The notes below the pieces were generated by a model that saw only the letters and a program-made list of their open reading frames with translations, did no database searches and was not told the DNA's origin. The position numbers and the translations under genes were made by a program. Positions 12,424 through 23,606 of a stretch of DNA of 64,000 nt are shown here, piece after piece. This DNA is from Leguminivora glycinivorella (Eukaryota > Arthropoda > Insecta > Lepidoptera > Tortricidae), in NCBI RefSeq assembly GCF_023078275.1, contig NC_062972.1:11716191-11780190 (forward strand), read 5' to 3'. Within the stretch, counting starts at the first letter, position 1, and every line of letters starts with the position of its first letter.

Positions 12424-12775
12424 GTGTGTGTCTGTCTGTGGCATCGTAGCCAAGCGCGGATCCAGCTTCGTGGTCACGTCGTAAAGGCCCGGGCCCCAGG
12501 GGGGGGTCACGTGGTCTATTTGTATGGCCAACTTTGGCTCCAGGGGGGGTCATGACCCCCATGATCCCCCCCCCCCCCCCCCCCCCCCTGGATCCGCGCA
12601 TGATCGTAGCTCCCGAACGGATGAACCGATTTAGATTTAGTTTTTTTGTTTGAAAGCTGAGTTAGTCGGGAGTGTTCTTAGCCATGTTTTATGAAAATCG
12701 GTTCATTATGTCAGGGGTTTTTTCAAAATTTTAATTTTGAGGTTGGGTTATATTATTTCTGTGTACATATATTCT
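12338..12775 (+). repeat. AACCCCCGACG repeat with CTGT microsatellite, interrupted
   Basis: It matches 39871-40080 in DDX18 intron 8 (GACGGGGTGTTATAAGTTTG, (CTGT)n, GGATGAACCGATTTAGATTT). It is split by the element at 12450-12602. Confidence 0.75.
12450..12602. mobile_element. MITE nested in the preceding repeat, ATCGTAG duplication
   Basis: ATCGTAG at 12443-12449 and 12603-12609 flanks inverted ends GCGCGGATCCAG / CTGGATCCGCGC. The inside has several runs of G or C, including a C-run of more than 25 bp. The matching uninterrupted copy (about 39952) reads GGCATCGTAGCTTCCGAACG, which confirms the empty site. Confidence 0.85.
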
Positions 12776-13089
12776 CTGAACTGAATCGCATCGACTTTAT
12801 TGAGTGGCCGGATGGAATCTGACAAATCTAGTTATATGTGGTTTTTCGAAGAAATGTTGAAAATGTGGAACTTGATACAGTGAAATAAAAAGACGCTTCA
12901 GTGCAGTCGTCGCATGTAACTAATGATACCACGTCTGCCTGCGGCAGGTAGCTACTAGACTAGTACCCTTATTCATAAACGCGCACTAAAGCTATCAAAC
13001 CGACAAAGTACGTTTGTCCCTTTCCGACGTATTGGTGTGATAGAAAAGGACAAACGGACGGAGAGTTACTGTCGAGGTAAAATGTGTAA

Positions 13090-13330
13090 TCACAGTGCAT
13101 AGACTGCCATCTCTTGACACAGGCTTAAAACTTTTGAACCTCAGTTTTGACAATTTGACCCATATTCTTAGCTTGATATGTGTTACAATGTCAAATATTA
13201 ATATTAGCGCCATCTAGCTGAGCGTCCCCAAAAGGTGTAATGCCATCTAGGCCACCGTACCTTTTTCCGTATGGTACAGAGGTACGTTTTTTTCTTAGAC
13301 TTTATCTGTCTATACGGAGTTATTATGTCT
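13090..13330. repeat. Interspersed repeat with GCGCCATCTAGC, copy 1
   Basis: CTTGACACAGGCTTAAAAC, ATTAATATTAGCGCCATCTA, CACCGTACCTTTTTCCGTAT and ATCTGTCTATACGGAGTTA recur at 18825-19035 with small changes. No coding capacity. Confidence 0.75.
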
Positions 13331-13690
13331 TTGATTAGATTATTATGTAGGTCCAAGGAAGAAGATTTATCTACTCGTAATAGGGCGATAACCATATAAT
13401 TTTATTCATCATTATATTGTTTCATGATAACTTCCAAAATCACATATTAATTAGCCATATTTATTTTAATAATTAATGTTATTCAGAAGGAAAATAGAAG
13501 GGCGCTAGATTGAATTTGTTGCCGACCAACAACAGTGCTTTGCTTAAGTGGTCATGTAAGTTCGTAATATTCTCTCGCTCTCATTGAGTTCCTGTAGGTA
13601 CCTACTTAAATTATTTTATATAAATTTATTTTTAAGTAAAGTTCATTTTAGTATTCACCCATATTTTTTCCAATAAGATCAACAATTCTG
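13331..13690. other. Non-coding AT-rich DNA
   Basis: No repeat ends or coding signal recognised. Confidence 0.4.
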
Positions 13691-13699
13691 TATTTAATT

Positions 13700-13985
13700 A
13701 GGTGAAATCGGTCGAAAAAAGCTATATCGACTAGCATGGTATGGGCATGTAATGCGGAGGGACGAAAGTCATGTGACGAGAAATATATTACGAATGAATG
13801 TGGAAGGTGATGGAAGTAACGGGAGAGGAAAACCGAAGAAGAGGTGGATGGACTATGTGAGGCATGATGGATCGAGGAACAAAAGCAAGTTAATGATGAG
13901 ATGACGAGTGATACAGATGTATGGAAGAGGAAGACATGCTGCGCCGACCCCAAGTGACTGGGATAAGGGCAAGAGAATGATGAAA
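13700..13985 (+). pseudogene. RTE-type LINE ORF2 C-terminal remnant
   Basis: The plus strand reads WYGHVMRRDESHVTRNILRM, then GRGKPKKRWMDYVRHDG and, after a frame break, TSDTDVWKRKTCCADPK. This is the usual 3' end of insect RTE-like reverse transcriptase ORFs (GRPKKRW...CADP). Only this end is present, with at least one frameshift. Confidence 0.7.
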
Positions 13986-15742
13986 AAGCTTCAATTAAGA
14001 TTCTTTATTTTTATGGCACCCATCTAGGTACTGATAGGAAAAAGCACTAAGTACGATTAAAAAAAAAACTCCATTTTGTAACCCACTGCACCTTAAGCAT
14101 TGACAGAATTCAGTTTATGACTGTAATCCGAAGTTTATTAATGAGCGCAGAATTTATTAAAATTACGAACACATGCATCGAGAGCAACGAGGCATCATCC
14201 GCTTAAAGGTAATTAAAGGTAACTTTACTTCAGTATGTATCGGCTATGATTTTTTTTTAGCTTCGTGATTTTATTACAAAATGAAAATGGATAACCTACT
14301 ACTTTACAGAAGATTTTTAGTACCTATTTACCGGATATATACATGAATCTCTCCATAATTAGAAAAATATGCATAATAAAAACATGATAATATTGATAAT
14401 AATTGTAAACGAACCATTTTCATATGTAAATACCTCAACCAAATATTTTAAAATATTTTTTTTTTATATTCACGCTGCCATAAAAACTGAAACAGATATC
14501 ATACATTAAACAAAAAGCGACTGTGTCCTCTAGTAGCTTTAGATACCACTAGTTCTCCCGACACCTCGCCTACTCCAACTATACAAATTACTACACTACT
14601 AGAAAGATTACTAACTTTTTATTTCAAGTTTGCGGTGCGGTATTCAATGAAACGCTTACAATCAGGTAACCACGCCAAGGCGGAGCATTAGCTTGGTAAC
14701 TTTGCATGTTACCGCGCAAGTTTAACTCAGGAATGAGCTCCGGCAGGAATCACTGCACTCCGATCTGAAACAATTTGAATAATTCTTTAACCAATTCCGC
14801 GGCACTTGGAAACTCCGACAAAGTAGCTAGCGTACATTACTTGTTGTTTTTGTGCCGTTTCAAGTAGGTGCAAATTACGACCAAACAAACAATTCTCAAC
14901 TGGATTATAGGTAGGTACTTAAGTATACTTGAGCTTAACCATATTAATATTATTAATCGGTTTTGATGGACCCTATTACTTCGAGACCGGGTAGAAACTT
15001 TGTCATAGTTTTGCAGTCTGAATCGGATTTTCTCAAAGATCATAATAATATGCATTAAACCCTGGACTAAATAAATAATGACCCGCTGCTAAAAGTTTTT
15101 ATTTTGTTGATATTTTCAAAGAATAGACTACAATCATTTGTGGACTTATATCGACTCGAGTTTCCCAGCACTTACAGCGACTATTAATCAGGTTTAACTA
15201 GAAATTACATAACAACTTAATACATAATGTAGTAGCTCGATGCTATGCCCGAATCAACATCTGTATTTAATCCGCACAGGCGCGCCTAATGCGACCGTGA
15301 TTGAATGGATTGGTTGAGTCAATAAAGAAGGATAAGCTGTAATTAGCGTACACGTTGATGGAGTTGAGAGCTTTATGATTTGCACCTAAATAGGGTACGA
15401 GCTTATAAATGAATCGCTTAACTTCAAAGTCAGATATTTACTCGTATTTGAAATCAGTCGAGGTGGCGAATTACCAATCTATCCTGTCATGAATCGTACT
15501 ATTTGTACTTATCTGAAATTTGCACGTACATTTTTTTTCAGTGTCAAAATTATAAATGATTTATGAATACGCAGGCTAGGAAATATCTAGGTACTCTAGT
15601 AGGTACTTTTACGGAAACCAACTGACTGACTGTCAGACCATAATTTATTGGAGTTTTAAGTTTTGCAACACACGTTACGTTTACCATTTTAATTGTACTA
15701 TGTAATTAACATATTAGCTGTATTTTTTTGCATATTCTGTTG
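13986..15742. other. Non-coding AT-rich DNA
   Basis: 1.75 kb with no recognisable gene, RNA or repeat end. Only short frames without motifs. Confidence 0.4.
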
Positions 15743-16658
15743 GTGTGATACTATACAACACGACCACGGATGATTTTATTAATTCTGATGCGGTACAAAT
15801 TCACGAAAAAAAATGTACTTTTTTGTACTGACGTTTAAAAAAAATGTACCCTTATGATTTTGGAGTTTCGACATAGGGCCCGTGGTCGTGCTAGGTAGGT
15901 ACTCCCTGGCACGACCACACTATATTTAATGAGATTTTAAATTTCTGTTGCAGTACAAATTCACGAAAAAAAATGTACTTTTTTGTACTTACCTTTTAAA
16001 AAAAAATACCATCATGGTTTCGGAGTTTTGACATGGGGTGTGGTCGTGCTAGATAGGTGGTACTTCCTGGCACGACCACACTATATTTAATGATTTTTTT
16101 AATTTCTGTTGCAGTACAAATTCACGAAAAAAAATGTACTTTTCTGTACTTACCTTTTTATAAAAAGTACCCTCATGGTTTCGGAGTTTCGACATGGGTT
16201 GTGGTCGTGCTAGATAGGTACTCCCTGGCACGACCGCACTAAGTTTTTGAAGTAATTTACATAGTACAATTTCAAAACACTTGTTTAGTATTCATTTCAC
16301 CATCAAATTAAACATAAATATAGTGTGGTCGTGCCAGGAAGTACCACCTATCTAGCACGACCACACCCCATGTCAAAACTCCGAAACCATGAGGGTATTT
16401 TTTTTTAAAAGGTAAGTACAAAAAAGTACATTTTTTTTCGTGAATTTGTACTGCAACAGAAATTTAAAATATTAAATATAGTGTGGTCGTGCCAGGGAGT
16501 ACCTACCTAGCACGACCACGGGCCCTATGTCGAAACTCCAAAATCATAAGGGTACATTTTTTTTAAACGTCAGTACAAAAAAGTACATTTTTTTTCGTGA
16601 ATTTGTACCGCATCAGAATTAATAAAATCATCCGTGGTCGTGCTGTATAGTATCACAC
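15743..16658. mobile_element. 916-bp palindromic element with a perfect 9-bp target duplication
   Basis: ATTCTGTTG flanks both sides (15734-15742, 16659-16667). The ends GTGTGATACTATACA and TGTATAGTATCACAC are inverted. Inside are units of about 150-165 bp, three on the left arm and two inverted on the right. Each has a GTGGTCGTGC...GCACGACCAC mini-palindrome, CAAATTCACGAAAAAAAATG and TTTCGGAGTTTTGACATG. A spacer of about 80 bp (16241-16322) forms the loop. A 9-bp duplication suggests a Mutator-like origin; no transposase is present. Confidence 0.88.
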
Positions 16659-16667
16659 ATTCTGTTG

Positions 16668-17092
16668 CTGAAATTCCTACCTCCATCTTCTTAAGTTATT
16701 TTTGTACATTTATGTACCTATACCTCTGAATCGGATTTCATGAAATCTGATATTTTTCTGCCATTCATGTGTACATAATAACAATCGTAATTCTGGGTAT
16801 TAAGTTTGGGTTCAGTGTCTTATAATTATGGGATTGTCAAATAACTTGCTCATCTGTTTTGTGAGGTAATATTAAAAATCCAGGGTGCCAGATGGCACAA
16901 TCCATATCTAGGACTCTGTACTTCTGAGATCTGCCCCAAAGACAGAAAATAAGTACCCATATCGAGTCAAAAACAATCTTAGGTATTCTGTCTCTAATTA
17001 GATAGAACCAAATACGCATTAATAGGTCTCTAAGATATTTTTTAGTAAATGTGTTAACCCCATACCTAACTAAGTAATTAAATACTCATAAC
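16668..17092. other. Non-coding AT-rich DNA
   Basis: No gene or repeat ends seen. Confidence 0.4.
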
Positions 17093-17307
17093 AGTACATT
17101 ACGATACAAGTGCGTAAAAAAGGAAGTTCGAAACGAGTGGCGATAAATTAAAACACGACCGAAGGGAGGCTCATCTGTACTGAAAAACGTCGTACGATAC
17201 ACGTGCGAAAAGGAAATTTGAAACTCGTCGTGTTCCTTCGGTCGTGTTTTAATTTATCGCCACTCGTTTCGAACTTCCTTTTTTACGCACTTGTATCGTA
17301 ATGTACT
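17093..17307. repeat. Palindrome with about 72-bp near-perfect arms
   Basis: AGTACATTACGATACAAGTG through ACACGACCGAAGG is mirrored exactly by CCTTCGGTCGTGTT through CACTTGTATCGTAATGTACT. It belongs to the same family as 43803-44030. Confidence 0.85.
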
Positions 17308-18090
17308 ATTTCAGTACAGATGGTGTTTTTTACGCACTAGTGCGAGAAGTGGTTCATTATATGTCAGGTCGAAACTTCGGAGGTCCATCTGTACTGAAAA
17401 ACGTCGTTCGATACACGTGCGAAAAGGAAATTCGTAACTCGTGTCGATTTAAAACACTCCCTTCGGTCGTGTTTTAATTTATCGCCACTCGTTTCTAACT
17501 TCCTCTTTTTAGGGTTCCGTAGTCAACTAGGAACCCTTATAGTTTCGCCATGTCTGTCTGTCCGTCCGTCCGTCCGTCCGTCCGTCCGTCCGTCCGTCCG
17601 CGGATAATCTCAGTAACCGTTAGCACTAGAAAGCTGAAATTTGGTACCAATATGTATATCAATCACGTCAACAAAGTGCAAAAATAAAAAATGGAAAAAA
17701 ATGTTTTATTAGGGTACCCCCCCTATATGTAAAGTGGGGGCTGATATTTTTTTCATTCCAACCCCAACGTGTGATATATTGTTGGATAGGTATTTAAAAA
17801 TGAATACGGGTTTACTAAGATCTTTTTTTGATAATATTAATATTTTCGGAAATAATCGCTCCTAAAGGAAAATTTCGTCCCCCCCCTCTAACTTTTGAAC
17901 CCTAAGTTTAAAAAATATGAAAAAAATCACAAAAGTAGAACTTTATAAAGACTTTCTAGGAAAATTGTTTTGAACTTGATAGGTTCAGTAGTTTTTGAGA
18001 AAAATACGGAAAACTACGGAACCCTACACTGAGCGTGGCCCGACACGCTCTTGGCCGGTTTTTCGCACTTGTATCGAAATTATGAATACA
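17308..18090. repeat. Second copy of that palindromic family, split by an AGGGTTCCG element
   Basis: 17314-17510 and 18059-18085 together match 43803-44030. The break lies inside a T5 run. Confidence 0.8.
17511..18058 (+). mobile_element. AGGGTTCCG element, copy 4, with a defined insertion site
   Basis: It runs from AGGGTTCCGTAGTCAAC to CTCTTGGCCGG. It sits between CTTCCTC-TTTTT and TTTTT-CGCACTTG. The empty site at about 44000 has one TTTTT, so the insertion duplicated five T. It has the same body as copies 1-3. Confidence 0.9.
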
Positions 18091-18820
18091 TATTTTATAT
18101 ATTAATTATACATATTTTATAAAAAAAAGTGGAAAATTCACCACCGCCGCCGGTAACACTCGGACTTGCGATCTTTTGAAACACCGGCAATCGGTGCTAT
18201 CACTGCTATCAGTAGGTACATATGCTGATTGCTGAGCCCTTATTACTCAATAAAGCGAGTTTTTTAAGCTTGAAGGAAAGTCGGTTTAGAGTCTAAACTT
18301 CAGACGCCTACTTTTTTAGCATTATTTTTTTATGAATAATAAATTAATATTCGGCAGAAATATTGCAAATTTCGAATGCATGTTTAGAACTCCCGAATGA
18401 CTCCGATGTCAACGATAAAACCTGTTAAAATTAGATTTACTTTCGACATTGGTATATAGTAGTGTAGGTACTCAATAACCAATATTAAATATTCACAAAT
18501 TAATGTCCACACAACACAAAAATTATAAACGTTCCACATCCGCAAAAGCACTCGAACTTTTAGATTTTAGTAGACACTGACAAGAGTGACAGACAAGTCA
18601 TATTATCTGAGTCATGTAAAGTGGTGTAGAAAAAAGAAAAGGAGGAAAATCTGTTCAAAACAAGAATCTTATATACATACTGGATGTTGCACGCCGAACA
18701 TTACTTTGAAGCCAGAAAATTTGACCTTGAATTACGTCACGCCGGTCTTGCATCTCTTTCTTTAGGGTGTCCATGATTAAGCATACATTAGGGATATCCC
18801 GCGGAATTTGACGTATTACA
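18091..18820. other. Non-coding AT-rich DNA
   Basis: No gene or repeat boundary is recognised. Confidence 0.4.
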
Positions 18821-18824
18821 TCTC

Positions 18825-19040
18825 TCGACACAGGCTTAAAACCTTTGAACCTCCGTTTTGACAATATTCTCAGCTTGATATGATATTGATATGTGTTAAA
18901 ATGTCAAATATTAATATTAGCGCCATCTATCTGAGCGTACCTACCCCAAAGGTGTATCGCCATCTAGCTCACCGTACCTTTTTCTGTATGGTTTTGAGGT
19001 ACTTTTTTCTTAGACTTTATCTGTCTATACGGAGTTACAT
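18825..19040. repeat. GCGCCATCTAGC interspersed repeat, copy 2
   Basis: It matches 13105-13325: CTCGACACAGGCTTAAAACC, TTAGCGCCATCTATCTGAGC, ATCTGTCTATACGGAGTTA. (ACTCAAT)n-like repeats follow at 19050-19075. Confidence 0.7.
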
Positions 19041-20660
19041 AAGTATTTGTCAATACTCAATACTCAATACTCAATCATTTATTGCACATAATGGTTACAC
19101 AGTTGGCATATAATATTTATACAGATCGCATTATGTACCCTGTTGGGCGCAGCAAGATATAGTGAGAAAGGCACTTATAATTAGACTTAAGTATAAATTT
19201 GTACATTGCTATAATATTTCTAAATATCGCTAAATTCATCATTTAAATATGTCTTTTACTAACTGACACCTGTGTTTATTAAAGCATGCAATGGAATATA
19301 TATTTTAGTGTTTTGGTCACTTTAAACCATCACAATAATATTTTGGTAGTAACTACTGGGAAAACTAATCCCAGTAGCTATCAACCCCCGGTGTGGTAAT
19401 TAACAATGTGGGGGAAATCCCAGTAGTTAGGACAGGTAAAAACTTGGTGGTTACTAGTGGGAATAGCCACAAAAATATAAGGGAAGTATTTGTCAATGGG
19501 GAAATAATGAAATACTAGGACGTTTTAAAACAGTATCTTTATTTTTAAGCGCCGCCCCAAATCTCAAGGAAGGTGGTTCTCAATTCGTACGTATTTCAAT
19601 TCTCTTCGCATGTATATATGTATCTCAATTTAATGTTTATGCCACGATATATCCGTCGTTACTGGACTGATTTTTAAAATTTCTTTCTGTGTCATAATCT
19701 TCAGGCTTAAAGTGCAAATTGTCGAACGCTCTGAAACATTTCCTTTTATCGGTACAATCGACAGCCAACAGCCAATGCTGCCTCCTTCCTTCATCTTTTG
19801 GAACACTGAAAAGTTTAATATTATTCATGTTAATTGTAAAGATATAAATTATATAAAGTTGGTATTATTATACTGTGATATGAACTATGAACATAGAAAC
19901 CGTACCAAGTTGATAGATTTAGCTCCATTCAATAAGAGTAAATACCATGCAAGAAAAAAGATTGGTCACCCTAGTCGTAAAACCACACATAGCATTATTT
20001 TTCTTTAAAGGTCATATTTATGGTTCTAAACCTATTCGTGGGAATTTTGATATAATTTGAGACAATGAAAACAATATAATGATAAGAACTAACCAAGATT
20101 ACAAGCAAACTAGAAGAAAATTTATTGCCAGTGAGGTTTATGAACATTTTGGTAAAATAAGTACTTACTTGTGAAATTTTACGTCGGATTTCGGTTTCCA
20201 TTTACTTCCACAATGGTTCACTATGCAATACATAGCTCAGAACTTAAGTAAATCGTCGAAAAACGTTTATTTTGCAAAATAAATCTCTGAATCGGTGAAT
20301 GAATTTTGACAATTCTGACATATCGGGCATATTTTATTATTATTAGTGTTCCCATAGTACGCAGGAGGTAAATACCGGAGAAATAAGGTTTTTGATTGAG
20401 TTTTTTTTTGTATAATACAAAGAAAAGTAAGTCAATTTGATTGAAGAATGCTTTATACGTTTTTTTTATTAACTTATCTGGCAATACATCACAGTGTTGG
20501 AATGAGATAGAACATAGGAGTAAAGGTGAATGAACCTGGCTTCAACTCATTGGTCGGCTCGCACTATCCAGAGATATATATAAAATTCTTGGTTCAAAAC
20601 AGTCGTAAAAGTTTTTTTTTTCTGTACTCCATTTCTAAAAGTAGGTATACATGTGAAATA
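19041..20660. other. Non-coding DNA with a palindromic patch
   Basis: 19340-19500 contains several TAACTACTGGG / CCCAGTAG stretches in both orientations, a degenerate palindromic element. 19550-19660 carries an end fragment (AATCTCAAGGAAGGTGGTTC) of the 120-bp tandem-unit family. The rest is AT-rich without a gene. Confidence 0.45.
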
Positions 20661-20663
20661 TCT

Positions 20664-20906
20664 ATTAGGGTTCCGTTCAAAGAGTAAGGAAATATATAAC
20701 TGAAATATATTCCGTTGCTAAAGTAGCAAAACTGAACTCTTATATGAGTTATATGTAGTTGTAGTTTCATCGTGTCCGTCTGTCGGTACCTATGCCATTT
20801 TCTCGGAAAGTAGGTATAATATACAAAATTTGCAATCAAGGTACGAAGGGCAGGACGTGTACGCTTCATTATGCGTGGCCGCACTAATACGCACTTAGCC
20901 GTTTTT
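20664..20906 (+). mobile_element. Distant relative of the AGGGTTCCG element
   Basis: It starts AGGGTTCCGTTCAAAGAG, has GTGTCCGTCTGTCGGTACC in the middle and ends GCACTTAGCCG before a T-run. It is shorter and different inside from the main copies. Confidence 0.6.
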
Positions 20907-20979
20907 TTTAGTTTATATACAACTTATTAACCTCCTTCCAAATCTCAAGGGAAGGGGTTCTCAATTCGTCTGTATTTTT

Positions 20980-21447
20980 AGGATTCCGTACCTCAAAAGG
21001 AAAAAACGGAACCCTTATAGGATCACTTTGTTGTCCGTCTGTCCGTCCGTCCGTCCGTCTGTCAAGACCCTTTTTCTCAGGAACGCGTGGAGGTATGAAG
21101 CTGAAATTTATATCAATTACTCAGGTCTACTGTCCCTTGAAGCTGTGAAAAAATCAAACTTCTAAGCCAACGCAATGAAAAGATACAGCCGTTTATGCCG
21201 CAAATTTTCGACACTTTAAAAGGGAATCAAAACCTACAGGGTGCTTCCCGTGAACTCAGAATCTTGAAATTTGGTACGAAGCAACGTCTTATAGCATAGA
21301 TAAAGGAAAAATTACGAAAACCATAAATTTTTAGTTACATCACATAATATGTTTTCAACTTTTTTAAATAATTTTAACCTTACTACCCATTTCCTCATAA
21401 GGTTTGTACGGAACCTCGGTGCGCGAGTCCGACTCGCACTTGGCCGG
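20980..21447 (+). mobile_element. AGGGTTCCG-type element, subfamily with GAGTCCGACTCGCACTTGGCCGG
   Basis: It starts AGGATTCCGTACC, has (GTCC)n near 21035-21060 and ends GCGAGTCCGACTCGCACTTGGCCGG. It is flanked by TTCTCAATTCGTCTGT on both sides (about 20959-20974 and 21448-21463), so it lies inside an end of the 120-bp-unit family. Confidence 0.75.
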
Positions 21448-21965
21448 TTCTCAATTCGTCTGTTTTTTTTAATGTTTGTTCCTCGATATCTCCGTCGTTA
21501 CTGGACCGATTTTGAAATTTTTTTTTTTTATTGAATGTATATGGATACATATTGGTCCCATTTTTCTCAGAACCCAGTTCTGATGATGGTATCCTGGAGA
21601 AATCGAGGGAACTCCTCAAATCTGAAAGGCATACATATGGTGATTTTTGTGTTTTTAAAGGAACAGCATGCATTTACGTACGGAACAGTGACATTTGGTG
21701 CATTGGAACTCCTGATGATGGTCAGAATGGAACTCCTCAAATCTGAACGGCACACTTATAGTGACTTTGGTATTTTTATAAGAACAGCATGCACTTACGT
21801 CCAGAACAGTGAAATTTGGTGCAGTGGAACTGCTGATGAAGAGTGAGCCGCCCCTGGTTAGAGTTCCGTTCTGATAATCATTCTCATCTGTAAGTACTTC
21901 AGAATCATCCAATTTCAAAATTGGTTCTGAAATGACGGAAATATCGAATAACAAACATTAAAAAA
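21448..21965. repeat. 120-bp tandem-unit element, copy 2 (inverted)
   Basis: TCAATTCGTCTGT, ATCTCCGTCGTTACTGGACC, GAACTCCTCAAATCTGAAAG and GTGACTTTGGTATTTTTATA are the reverse complement of the family at 1180-2010. About two units. Confidence 0.8.
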
Positions 21966-22884
21966 TATACAGACGAATTGATAACATAATCCAACATTTG
22001 AAAGTATTTATCACCAGAACCCCAAAGGAAGGCGGTTTTTTTTTTCTTAAAAATTATACAAGTTTCTAGTTAAGGACTCATTTAACACGGTGCGAGAACT
22101 CGCGTGCGATTTTCATTACATTGCGGTATTTGATTGGATTGCTGAATATAATGTAGCTCAACAGTTCGTAATGTAACTAAAATCGTATACGAGAGGTCGC
22201 ACTGTGTAAAGAGGCCCTAATTGAGTCAAATAATAACCTTCGAGACCAAAGTTCGAGACCACCTACTTAGTTCAGTTTATTTTCTTTATTTGCAAATAAA
22301 AGCTTATATTAACTGAAAATACAATCGATTTTAAATAAATTGCTCTATTTGTAATTTGTTTGAAGATATCATTAATTAAGTAGGTATGCAATAATTACCA
22401 TTTCACAGAAGTGATTTGTATTTATATTTGTATACAAATTAGTTTACCTGGGGGCCGATGCGCCTATTAGTGAAATGATTCAACGAAATACACGAATTAG
22501 AGCTGTCGAAAATGCTGATTTTCGGGTGCATACCTACTTACATTTATTTAGATGTACGAGTAGGTAAACATGCCTATCAATAAAATAAAAGGTTTTTACC
22601 ATTTCAACAAACATGTTCTAACGTCATGCAAATGTTATTTATGCAAACGAAATTTTAACGCAGAGTTCCGAATTTTCCTTAAAATAACTATTCGTAACTT
22701 GTCAATCCTATCCCTTATTAGGACAACGGGTCCATCCCTGGTCGTCGGACGTGACACCGGCGTATTGAACGCCTTATTGGTTGCAAGCCTTCGCGGACGG
22801 CCTGAAGCATGACTGAGCACAAAAGGAATATTTAGAAGCGGCAGCGTGCTTAGCTGCCTGCCATGCTGATAAAGGACAGACAGG
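21966..22884. other. Non-coding DNA; palindromic MITE at about 22085-22207
   Basis: ACACGGTGCGAGAACTCGCG and TGCGATTTTCATTACATTGC are mirrored at 22165-22207 (AATGTAACTAAAATCGTAT, CGAGAGGTCGCACTGTGT). The rest has no gene; the 80-codon frame at 22570 shows no family motif. Confidence 0.5.
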
Positions 22885-23606
22885 TAGTGTTGTGAATTTA
22901 AGCTTTGAGGCGTAAACTACAAAACTCGAGTCGCGACTTCTGAGTCTTAAAGCCTCGAACCTTAAAGCCTCGACCATATAAGCCTCAACCTTATAAGTTT
23001 GCGTTACTGCTTACGAGCACAAAATCCTCGAGTCTTTAGTCCTCAAGCTTTAAAGACTCCTAAGTTTTGAAGGTTTTAAGTCCATAAGGTTTGTAGCATT
23101 TAAGTCTTAAGGGCTTTTAATAAACTAGATCCTAAGGTCAACAGAAGTAAAAAAACTGGCCAAGTGCGAGTCGGACTCGCCCACTGAGCTCCGTACTTTT
23201 TAGTATCCTGAGATACATGAGATACAGCGTGGTGACGTGACCGGGCGGATGGATATCTGAGTCTTAGTAATAGACACGTTTTTACCCATTGTGTACGGAA
23301 CCCTAAAATCTACCAAATCGACACCGTCAAATTAAGGGTTAAAAATAAATACTATCTGCCTATAAAGCTCGTTGTTTGAGCTCTTAAGGCTTGACACAGG
23401 CCTTCGAGGTTTAGGGGGCTTGAGCTCTCTATGAAGCCCGAGTCTTAAAGACTCTCTTAAGAGCTCATAAAAAGCTTGAGTCGTTAAGGTTCTGAACCGT
23501 TTCTGTACTAAAGCCTTTAACACTTGAGTCTTTGAAGCGTGAACCTTTAGGGTTTGCAAGTCTTTAAGGTTTAAAAGTCTTCAAGACTAGTCTTATAACA
23601 ACACTA
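22885..23606. mobile_element. hAT-like element with CAGACAGG duplication and cryptic CTTAAAG repeats
   Basis: CAGACAGG at 22877-22884 and 23607-23614 flanks inverted ends TAGTGTTGT / ACAACACTA. The interior is a degenerate mix of GAGTCTTAAAGCCTCGA- and CTTTAAGGTTTGAG-like motifs in both orientations. No transposase. A fragment of the GGCCAAGTGCGAGTCGGACT family is nested at 23149-23307. Confidence 0.85.
23149..23307 (-). mobile_element. Short AGGGTTCCG-type fragment nested in the hAT-like element
   Basis: It reads ACTGGCCAAGTGCGAGTCGG at the left and TGTACGGAACCCTA at the right, the inverted ends of the family, with most of the body deleted. Confidence 0.7.

Noticed and set aside
22570..22812. 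80-codon plus-strand frame
   Set aside because: No motif, no splice context and low similarity to anything I know; likely chance.
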